A stretch of DNA of 19,777 nucleotides, taken from positions 1 through 19,777 of the forward strand of contig JBFKFP010000041.1 of assembly GCA_041618535.1 (NCBI GenBank), given 5' to 3'. This stretch comes from SHLJ01 sp041618535. GTDB taxonomy: Bacteria > Bacteroidota > Bacteroidia > Flavobacteriales > Flavobacteriaceae. Below, in pieces: positions 1-6,171 of the stretch. The translations under genes and the position numbers were made by a program. Under the pieces are notes generated by a model, which worked only from the letters and a program-made list of their open reading frames with translations, searched no databases and had not been told where the DNA came from. The stretch's first letter is position 1. Every line of letters starts with the position of its first letter.

Positions 1-582
1 ATCCACCCTTGTAATATGGTCTAATGTAATAATACGTGTACCTGAATTGAAATGCGACCCGGGTTCGTTAAATCCTATGTGTCCCGTCCTTCCAATCCCA
101 AGCAACTGAAAATCGAGTCCGCCGGCCTTCTCGATCCTGTTTTCATATTCGATGCAATATTCCCTTAGTTCATCGGGATGAATCGTCCCATCCGGAATAT
201 TGATGTTCTCTTTTGGAATGTCGATATGATCGAATAAATGGAGATGCATAAAATAATGATAACTCTGAATATTGCCCTTGTCCATAGGATAGTATTCATC
301 CAGGTTAAAGCTGATCACGTTTCTGAAACTCAATCCCTCTTCTTTGTGCATCCTTACCAATTCTTCATAAACCCGTATCGGTGAGGAACCTGTAGCCAGG
401 CCCAAAACGCAGTTTTTCCCCTCGCGCTGCTTTTCCTCAATGAGGTCTTTTATCTCTCGAGCTACCAGAACTGAGCCTTCTTCAGAAGAATTAAAAATGA
501 CATTATGAATTTTTTCGAAGCGGGTCTCTTCAAACTTCCCGGGTTCGTTATACTCTAAATTTGGACATGGATGCTTTTGCAT
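1..582 (-). CDS. nagB: Glucosamine-6-phosphate deaminase, long Bacteroidota type (N-terminal 194 residues, truncated by window edge)
   Basis: My reverse-strand translation from the ATG at 582-580 stays open to base 1, giving 194 residues. The family converts glucosamine-6-phosphate to fructose-6-phosphate plus ammonia in the cytoplasm, for aminosugar catabolism. Visible family motifs are the phosphate-loop-like LATGSSP (residues 62-68), FNLDEYY (92-98, with Asp95 at the place of the proton-abstracting Asp72 of E. coli NagB) and GIGRTGHIGFNEPGS (162-176). The roughly 30-residue leader before the core, together with RMHKEEGLSFRNVI, resembles the long Bacteroidota NagB proteins of about 640 aa that carry an extra C-terminal domain; that domain would lie outside the window. 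In the GHIGFNEP motif the position of E. coli Asp141 is Thr166, while His168 and Glu173 are kept. No in-frame ATG lies closely upstream. The gene is divergent from the symporter gene. Family assignment is firm; activity is inferred. Confidence 0.9.
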   Translation of the reverse strand, partial: MQKHPCPNLEYNEPGKFEETRFEKIHNVIFNSSEEGSVLVAREIKDLIEEKQREGKNCVLGLATGSSPIRVYEELVRMHKEEGLSFRNVISFNLDEYYPMDKGNIQSYHYFMHLHLFDHIDIPKENINIPDGTIHPDELREYCIEYENRIEKAGGLDFQLLGIGRTGHIGFNEPGSHFNSGTRIITLDHITRVD

Positions 583-628
583 TGAAAATAATTTAAATGG
601 AATACCAAGTTGAAAATGATCGGAATTA

Positions 629-636
629 CAAACCTA
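629..636 (-). promoter_or_regulatory. Candidate -7 promoter element for nagB-like gene
   Basis: Read on the minus strand this is TAGGTTTG, an exact match to the Bacteroidota sigma-A -7 consensus TAnnTTTG. It lies 46 nt upstream of the nagB-like ATG. I could not find a convincing TTG-type -33 element at the usual distance, so this is a motif match only. Confidence 0.4.
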
Positions 637-731
637 TTAAGGAATTGGCTTAGTTGGATTTTGAAGTAACGAAAATTCAAGAATTCTTGGTAAAATAAAT
701 TAACTTGGGCAGCATTCAGATTCAATTATTC

Positions 732-2543
732 ATGGTAGATCTATCAACCTTCGACATTTCGATAATTATCTTCTTCTTTGTTCTTACTCTTTCCATAGGA
801 ATCTACGTGAGTAAACAGTCGGGCAAGAACGCATCTGAGTACTTTTTATCAGGGCGTAATATGCCCTGGTGGCTGCTTGGAGTTTCTATGGTAGCCACTA
901 CTTTTTCAACAGATACACCTAATCTTGTTACCGATATAGTCAGGACCAACGGTGTTTCAGGAAACTGGGTATGGTGGGCTTTTCTCATAACAGGCCTATT
1001 AACAGTATTTGTTTATGCGAAATTATGGCGAAAGTCCAGTGTCAATACTGATATAGAATTCTATGAACTTCGATATGGAGGAGCTGCGGCCAGGTTCCTG
1101 AGGGGTTTCAGGTCCATTTACCTTGGAATAATCTTCAATGTCATGGCGATGTCTGCCGTGACCCTTGCTGCCATTAAGATCGGCGGGATTATGCTGGGAC
1201 TCCAGCCCTGGGAGACGGTGATCTATGCCGGCGTTATCACGGTGGTTTTTAGTGCTTTGGGAGGATTTAAAGGGGTTGTATACACCGATTTCATTCTATT
1301 CTTCACCGCTATGGCCGGTGCCATTGGAGCGGCTTATTTTTTAGTGGGTCTGCCCGAAGTAGGCGGGTTGGGCAAGTTGCTTCAGCATGAAGTAGTGAGC
1401 ACAAAACTGTCTATTCTGCCTGATTTTAATGATACTGAAACTCTGATCACACTTTTGATCATTCCATTGGCTGTGCAGTGGTGGAGTTCCTGGTATCCAG
1501 GGGCTGAACCCGGGGGAGGTGGCTATATCGCACAGAGAATGCTGGCAGCCAAAAATGAAAATCACGCCATAGGAGCAACTTTCTTCTTTAATATCATGCA
1601 CTATGCCCTTCGTCCTTGGCCATGGATAATCGTTGCCCTGGCTTCCCTGGTACTGTTCCCCGACCTGGCCAGCATTCAGGAAACCTTTCCGAATGTGACC
1701 GATGATAAATTAGGTCATGACCTGGCTTATTCGGCCATGTTAACCAAATTGCCTCACGGCCTGTTAGGACTGGTATTGGCATCCCTGGTCGCAGCATATA
1801 TGTCCACTATTTCCACTCATCTAAACTGGGGATCCTCCTATGTGGTGAATGATTTCTACAGGCAGCAGGTCAATAAAAAAGCCTCGGAAAAGGAGCTGGT
1901 ACTCGTGGGCAGGATTTCCACTGTAGTTCTGATGGTATTGAGCGCCCTTTTCGCTTTAGTCCTGACCAATGCGTTGCAGTTGTTTGACATTATCCTGATG
2001 TTTGGCGCAGGAACGGGGCTTATCTTTATTTTACGATGGTTCTGGTGGCGCATAAATGCATGGAGTGAGATCGTGGCTATGTTCGTTTCAGGAATTATTT
2101 CCCTGTTGATTCATCTAACCGGATTAGGTGATTTCCTGTTTGGCGAAGAAGGATTGATGCCTGTTTGGGCCAGGTTCCCTTTAATAGTGCTGGTAACAAC
2201 CGTTTTTTGGGTATTAACCACTTTGCTTACCGGGCCTGAAAAAGATGAGGTGCTTTTAAAATTCTATAACAAGACTCAGCCTGGCGGACCGGGTTGGTCA
2301 AGGGTAATTGAGAGAGCGAGGCTTAACAGACAGGAAATCGTTATATCAGAGGAGAAGTGGAGCGTACCCTCAGGAATCCTGGCGATGTTTGTAGGTTGTG
2401 TATTGATCTACAGCCTAATGTTCTCAACAGGGAACTGGATTTATGGCAACTATGGCAATGCGGCCCTTTTATCGGGCCTTGCCTTGATTTCAGCCATTCT
2501 GCTGGTAAGGCTTTGGAAGAAGATACGGGTGAACATTCTGTAA
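732..2543 (+). CDS. Sodium:solute symporter (SSS/SSF family)
   Basis: This is a 603-residue multispanning inner-membrane transporter with about 13-14 hydrophobic segments. It begins with a helix within the first 25 residues, followed by SxxYFLSGRxMPWW, a typical SSF N-terminal signature. The strongest family mark is the segment around residues 354-378 reading AAYMSTISTHLNWGSSYVVND followed by FYR, the conserved SSF motif in the core helices. The family couples solute uptake to a sodium gradient; the solute cannot be read from sequence. I chose the ATG at 732 because the in-frame TTG at 705 lies within a -7-like TAACTTGG (701-708) and would add nine extra residues that are not hydrophobic-leader-like. 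The gene is divergent from the nagB-like gene, so an aminosugar or related substrate is possible but is inference. It ends inside a convergent terminator shared with atpC. Confidence 0.9.
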   Translation: MVDLSTFDISIIIFFFVLTLSIGIYVSKQSGKNASEYFLSGRNMPWWLLGVSMVATTFSTDTPNLVTDIVRTNGVSGNWVWWAFLITGLLTVFVYAKLWRKSSVNTDIEFYELRYGGAAARFLRGFRSIYLGIIFNVMAMSAVTLAAIKIGGIMLGLQPWETVIYAGVITVVFSALGGFKGVVYTDFILFFTAMAGAIGAAYFLVGLPEVGGLGKLLQHEVVSTKLSILPDFNDTETLITLLIIPLAVQWWSSWYPGAEPGGGGYIAQRMLAAKNENHAIGATFFFNIMHYALRPWPWIIVALASLVLFPDLASIQETFPNVTDDKLGHDLAYSAMLTKLPHGLLGLVLASLVAAYMSTISTHLNWGSSYVVNDFYRQQVNKKASEKELVLVGRISTVVLMVLSALFALVLTNALQLFDIILMFGAGTGLIFILRWFWWRINAWSEIVAMFVSGIISLLIHLTGLGDFLFGEEGLMPVWARFPLIVLVTTVFWVLTTLLTGPEKDEVLLKFYNKTQPGGPGWSRVIERARLNRQEIVISEEKWSVPSGILAMFVGCVLIYSLMFSTGNWIYGNYGNAALLSGLALISAILLVRLWKKIRVNIL

Positions 2544-2546
2544 AAA

Positions 2547-2575
2547 AAAAGCGACACCGTAGTAGCGTCGCTTTT
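2547..2575. terminator. Bidirectional intrinsic terminator between symporter gene and atpC
   Basis: Stem AAAAGCGAC (2547-2555) pairs perfectly with GTCGCTTTT (2567-2575) around an 11-nt loop. For atpC transcription (minus strand) the stem runs into nine consecutive T residues (complement of 2542-2550), a textbook rho-independent tail. For the symporter gene the stem is followed by a T-rich tract (2572-2593). The A-run overlaps the symporter stop codon at 2541-2543. Confidence 0.85.
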
Positions 2576-2599
2576 AATTTTGATTTGATTTTTAAAAGC
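2570..2599. repeat. Second inverted repeat overlapping the terminator
   Basis: GCTTTTAA (2570-2577) and TTAAAAGC (2592-2599) form a perfect 8-bp inverted repeat around a 14-nt T-rich loop. It shares 2570-2575 with the distal arm of the main terminator hairpin, so the two stems exclude each other. Confidence 0.6.
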
Positions 2600-2601
2600 C
2601 T

Positions 2602-2877
2602 CTAATCGGCCAGAACTATAACTTTATTGTCTTTCAACTCTATGGTTCCTGAATTGATGGGAAGCCACATTCCGCGATCTCCTTTTGTAAAACGATCCTC
2701 CACTTCTTCATCCAGTTCAATTTCACCATAGATTTTCACATGACCTGCCTTCAGAACCGAGACTATGGGGGCGTGATTGTTCAACATTTCAAATTCACCT
2801 AGTACCCCGGGTACGGCAACGCTGGTGACCTCGCCTTTGAACAGAGTAGCTTCAGGAGTTACGATTTCAAGATACAT
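2602..2877 (-). CDS. atpC: F1Fo ATP synthase epsilon subunit, short form
   Basis: The 91-residue product starts MYLEIVTPEATLFKGEV and contains VPGVLGEFEMLNNHAPIVS, the hallmark of the epsilon N-terminal beta-sandwich. Epsilon sits on the central stalk with gamma and couples rotation to catalysis. Family members in Proteobacteria are about 135-140 aa with a C-terminal two-helix domain that inhibits hydrolysis. That domain is absent here; the protein ends after the sandwich, as is usual in Bacteroidota. This suggests inhibition by the extended C-terminal helices does not operate. The start lies 11 nt after the atpD stop, so the two form an operon. The remaining ATP synthase genes are not in the window, which fits the split organisation common in the phylum. 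Confidence 0.95.
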   Translation of the reverse strand: MYLEIVTPEATLFKGEVTSVAVPGVLGEFEMLNNHAPIVSVLKAGHVKIYGEIELDEEVEDRFTKGDRGMWLPINSGTIELKDNKVIVLAD

Positions 2878-2888
2878 AACTAAGTTTT

Positions 2889-4397
2889 TTATGCTTCTGC
2901 GAGCATTTTCTCACCCGCCTCAATTACCTCTTCAATAGTTCCTTTAAGGTTGAACGCTGCTTCCGGAAGATGATCGAGTTCACCGTCCATGATCATGTTA
3001 AATCCTTTTATAGTATCCTTGATATCGACAAGGACACCGGCCATGCCTGTAAACTGCTCAGCTACGTGGAAAGGCTGGGAAAGGAAACGTTGTACGCGAC
3101 GTGCACGTCCGACAGCAAGTTTATCCTCTTCTGAAAGCTCTTCCATTCCAAGGATCGCAATGATATCCTGTAGTTCTTTATACCGCTGTAACAGCTCTTT
3201 TACACGCTGCGCGCAGCTGTAGTGATCCTCACCGAGGATTTCACGAGTAAGAATCCTTGAAGTAGAATCAAGTGGATCCACAGCAGGATAGATACCTAGT
3301 TCCGCGATCTTCCTTGAAAGTACCGTAGTAGCATCAAGGTGGGCAAATGTAGTTGCCGGTGCAGGGTCTGTCAAGTCATCCGCAGGCACATAAACCGCCT
3401 GAACCGATGTAATAGATCCTTTTTTGGTAGAAGTAATCCTTTCCTGCATTGCACCCATCTCTGTGGCAAGCGTTGGCTGGTAACCCACCGCAGATGGCAT
3501 ACGACCAAGAAGGGCCGACACCTCAGATCCTGCCTGGGTAAATCGGAATATGTTATCGATAAAGAAAAGTACGTCCTTGCCTTGACCGTCTCCTGCACCA
3601 TCACGGAAGTATTCTGCGATAGTAAGTCCGGAGAGGGCTACACGGGCACGTGCTCCAGGAGGTTCATTCATCTGTCCAAATACAAAGGCAGCTTTCGATT
3701 GCTTCAGCGCTTTCTTGTCAACTTTTTTAAGATCCCATCCACCTTCTTCCATCGAGTGCATGAAATCGTCACCGTATTTGATAATTCCAGATTCAAGCAT
3801 TTCCCTTAAAAGGTCATTTCCTTCCCGGGTACGCTCTCCAACACCAGCGAATACCGACAGACCACCGTGGGCCTTGGCGATGTTGTTGATCAATTCCATC
3901 AATAATACAGTCTTTCCAACACCTGCACCACCGAATAACCCGATTTTACCACCTTTGGCATAGGGCTCAACAAGGTCGATTACTTTGATCCCTGTGAACA
4001 ATACTTCTGTTTCGGTGGACAATTCGTCGAATGGCGGCGCCTGCCTGTGAATTGGCAAACCGTTATCGCCCGCTTTAGGAAGGTCACCCAAACCGTCAAT
4101 TGAATCTCCGATCACATTGAATAGCCGCCCGAAGATATCTTCACCAACAGGCATTTGAATGGGAGCCCCGGTTGAGATCACATCAACTCCGCGACTCAAT
4201 CCGTCTGATGAGTCCATCGCAATCGTACGAACAGTATCTTCACCGATATGTGATTGAACTTCAAGGACCAGTATTGAACCATCAGGCCTATTAATTTCAA
4301 GGGAATCATAAATCTTGGGAAGTTCGGCTCCGGCCTCGAATTCAACATCGATAACCGCTCCTAAAATTTGTGCAACTTTTCCGGTAACTTTTGACAT
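2889..4397 (-). CDS. atpD: F1Fo ATP synthase beta subunit
   Basis: This 502-residue catalytic subunit of the F1 head binds and converts ADP/ATP at the membrane-bound ATP synthase. Visible motifs are the Walker A GGAGVGKT (residues 156-163), VGERTREGNDL with catalytic Glu188 (186-196), FGQMNEPPGAR (240-250), the Walker B region VLFFIDNIFRFTQAG (276-290), MPSAVGYQPTLATEMG (300-315) and the DELSEED-type loop EELSEED (419-425). Between SGII (203-206) and FGQMNEPPGAR there is an insertion of roughly 30 residues compared with E. coli AtpD, of the kind known from Bacteroidota. The ATG at 4397 begins the standard MSKVTGKVAQILGAVIDVEF start. It is the first gene of an atpD-atpC operon with a candidate -7 box about 60 nt upstream. 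Confidence 0.97.
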   Translation of the reverse strand: MSKVTGKVAQILGAVIDVEFEAGAELPKIYDSLEINRPDGSILVLEVQSHIGEDTVRTIAMDSSDGLSRGVDVISTGAPIQMPVGEDIFGRLFNVIGDSIDGLGDLPKAGDNGLPIHRQAPPFDELSTETEVLFTGIKVIDLVEPYAKGGKIGLFGGAGVGKTVLLMELINNIAKAHGGLSVFAGVGERTREGNDLLREMLESGIIKYGDDFMHSMEEGGWDLKKVDKKALKQSKAAFVFGQMNEPPGARARVALSGLTIAEYFRDGAGDGQGKDVLFFIDNIFRFTQAGSEVSALLGRMPSAVGYQPTLATEMGAMQERITSTKKGSITSVQAVYVPADDLTDPAPATTFAHLDATTVLSRKIAELGIYPAVDPLDSTSRILTREILGEDHYSCAQRVKELLQRYKELQDIIAILGMEELSEEDKLAVGRARRVQRFLSQPFHVAEQFTGMAGVLVDIKDTIKGFNMIMDGELDHLPEAAFNLKGTIEEVIEAGEKMLAEA

Positions 4398-4456
4398 CAG
4401 TGCTGTGTTTTATTATTTGCAAATACGGACGAAAAATCTTTCTGTTTTTCGCGCTG

Positions 4457-4464
4457 CAAAGATA
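4457..4464 (-). promoter_or_regulatory. Candidate -7 element of the atpDC promoter
   Basis: On the minus strand this reads TATCTTTG, an exact fit to TAnnTTTG, 59 nt upstream of the atpD ATG. The upstream flank is very A/T-rich. A TTTTG sits only 12 nt upstream, closer than the usual -33 spacing, so the -33 element is uncertain. Confidence 0.45.
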
Positions 4465-4499
4465 TATTTTTTAATTCAAAATAAATCATATTTCAAATT

Positions 4500-4531
4500 A
4501 AAATTACCACGGTAAATCCGGGGGTAATTTT
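4500..4531. repeat. 9-bp inverted repeat upstream of the atpDC promoter
   Basis: AAAATTACC (4500-4508) and GGTAATTTT (4523-4531) are perfectly inverted around a 14-nt spacer. The repeat begins about 36 bp upstream of the candidate atpDC -7 element, between that promoter and the terminator of the upstream operon. It could be an operator or a second weak terminator. Confidence 0.5.
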
Positions 4532-4557
4532 CCGGTTAAATTCTGCCAAAACAATAG

Positions 4558-4586
4558 AAAAGCCCGGTCGTTAAACCGGGCCATTT
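4558..4586 (-). terminator. Intrinsic terminator of the TonB receptor / SGNH hydrolase operon
   Basis: GCCCGGT (4562-4568) and ACCGGGC (4575-4581) form a perfect 7-bp GC-rich stem around a 6-nt loop, about 30 nt after the stop of the SGNH hydrolase gene. In minus-strand reading it is followed by TTTTCTATTG. The plus-strand flank ATTTTTAT also makes it T-rich the other way, but no plus-strand gene ends here. Confidence 0.75.
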
Positions 4587-4611
4587 TTATCATATTACCC
4601 AAAACTCCCTA

Positions 4612-6150
4612 TCAGTTCAGGAGAGGGGAGTAATTGGTAGGATAATCACCGATATCAATAAGGTTTCCTGAGTCCTCGAAGGTTGAGCCGTATGCGGCAT
4701 CGATAGCCTTTAAAAACTCGTTTGCGATCAATGCATACCCCCTCGCAGTGAGGTGAACTCCGTCCAGTGAAAATGCACCTCCCAACACAAGATCAGAAGT
4801 CAGGGTGAAATCACCCGATGACAGTCCACCGGAATTCAGCTCTGTTAGTAAGGCATTGGAATCAACCAAGGCGTATCCTCCCCCTGAAGCGATAGATGAA
4901 ATAACTGAGTTGTAACCCTCTGTGGCTATCTTGATCTCATCCAGCTCAGAAGGCAGGAGGACCCATCGGTCTTCCATAGGGAAAGTAATACCGTTAACAG
5001 CTAATTGTCCTGCAGTGGCCGGAGGAACTCCCAGGCCAACCAGGAAATTGAAATAATCCTGGTTCAATGTGGCAATCACCGAAGATGAGGTCAAAAGCAT
5101 TAGATCATCTTCAGTAGCTTGTCTAGACTGTCCATACTGGGCAGCAAGTAACTGTGCTGTAAGAGGGTCCAGGCCACCTCCCTGCAGCACCTGTGCCAAT
5201 TGAACCGCAATATTCGGTAGTGATTCATCATGTATAACGATCGGACTTGCGGCAGTAGGTGAGAACTGGACCTTTCTTTCCGGCATTCCAAGAAAGTCAA
5301 AGGCTGCGTTGAGTGGGGCGTATGCAGCATTCAAGGCGGAAATCTGTGGTCCGAAGGCCGGGTTAGACGGATCGAGTGGATTGTAAGGCACAGTTGTAAA
5401 AAACGGGGCAGAGGCTACATCGGGGATGTTGGCCAAAACTCCTTTTGCACCAGTCTGCGCCAAGGCGCCGGCAATTGTTGTATAAACGGTAGAGAAGGTT
5501 GCCTGATCGGTGATGGGGTTAGAACCATCACCTCCGGTGGTTGCATAACCAAGCACATCGTTATTTCCAATCCAAAGAGAGAAAAAAGTTGGAGCCTGGG
5601 CCAATGCATCTTCAATGACGCTTGCATCAGGGCTGGAGGCCATTCTGACAAAATAAGGATTGGCCAGCCCGAGCTGAATGTTGGCAATATTTCCATACCC
5701 ATTGGCCAGCAGGTGAAAACTTTTTGCACCCGGAACACTCAGGTTATTGAAGGGGCCGCTTAAAATGTTTGAGACCTCGGTGGTAGGGACAGCCGGTAGC
5801 AATGCAGGTCCGGCACCATCAAAATACAGCCGTGGTGGGGCAATGACATTACCACCCAAAGTAAGACCACCTATGTTATCGTTGGTCATTGGCTGGGTAA
5901 AGCTCCCGCCACCGACAAGGGCAAATTGCCTTGCCATGATATTGGGCAGGGAATTTTGTTGACTTGCCATAAACAGTGCATTATCAGTGTATCCGGCAGT
6001 AAGAGAGTTTCCAAGTGAAATAAACCTGGAAAAATCAGCCGTACCGGCTGTCAGTTCAACTTCGGGTTCCACAACGTCCCCCTGGTCGTCAGACTCGCAG
6101 GCGTAAAGCCCTATGAGTAAGAAGAATAACAGTATATATTTGATTTTCAT
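4612..6150 (-). CDS. SGNH/GDSL-family hydrolase, lipoprotein, probably surface-exposed
   Basis: This 512-residue lipoprotein has a short lipoprotein signal: hydrophobic residues 5-14, then lipobox LYAC with acylated Cys18. The acidic stretch ESDDQGD right after Cys18 resembles the lipoprotein export signal that sends Bacteroidota lipoproteins to the cell surface. SGNH blocks are visible: SLGNSLTAGY (Ser49 as nucleophile, GNS rather than GDS), LSVPGA (Gly141, oxyanion), WIGNND (Asn197) and DGVHLT (Asp463, His466) near the C-terminus. These give a complete Ser/Gly/Asn/His set, so an active esterase or lipase is likely. The region between blocks III and V is long (about 260 residues) and holds repeated hydrophobic/Gly-rich stretches. 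It follows the TonB receptor gene by 21 nt and ends at a strong terminator, so the two are probably co-transcribed. Substrate unknown. Confidence 0.88.
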   Translation of the reverse strand: MKIKYILLFFLLIGLYACESDDQGDVVEPEVELTAGTADFSRFISLGNSLTAGYTDNALFMASQQNSLPNIMARQFALVGGGSFTQPMTNDNIGGLTLGGNVIAPPRLYFDGAGPALLPAVPTTEVSNILSGPFNNLSVPGAKSFHLLANGYGNIANIQLGLANPYFVRMASSPDASVIEDALAQAPTFFSLWIGNNDVLGYATTGGDGSNPITDQATFSTVYTTIAGALAQTGAKGVLANIPDVASAPFFTTVPYNPLDPSNPAFGPQISALNAAYAPLNAAFDFLGMPERKVQFSPTAASPIVIHDESLPNIAVQLAQVLQGGGLDPLTAQLLAAQYGQSRQATEDDLMLLTSSSVIATLNQDYFNFLVGLGVPPATAGQLAVNGITFPMEDRWVLLPSELDEIKIATEGYNSVISSIASGGGYALVDSNALLTELNSGGLSSGDFTLTSDLVLGGAFSLDGVHLTARGYALIANEFLKAIDAAYGSTFEDSGNLIDIGDYPTNYSPLLN

Positions 6151-6171
6151 AATTCTGAAATGTTGGATTGA

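Noticed and set aside
705..731. TTG start extending the symporter by nine residues
   Set aside because: The ATG at 732 gives a normal SSF N-terminus, and the TTG falls in a -7-like sequence; the extra residues have no family support.
2357..2605. 82-codon plus-strand ORF at the end of the symporter gene
   Set aside because: It is a different frame of the symporter's 3' end running across the terminator; no independent evidence.
3339..3809. 156-codon plus-strand ORF inside atpD
   Set aside because: It lies wholly antisense to a complete, conserved atpD and its translation is Arg/Cys-rich with no domain pattern; a shadow frame.
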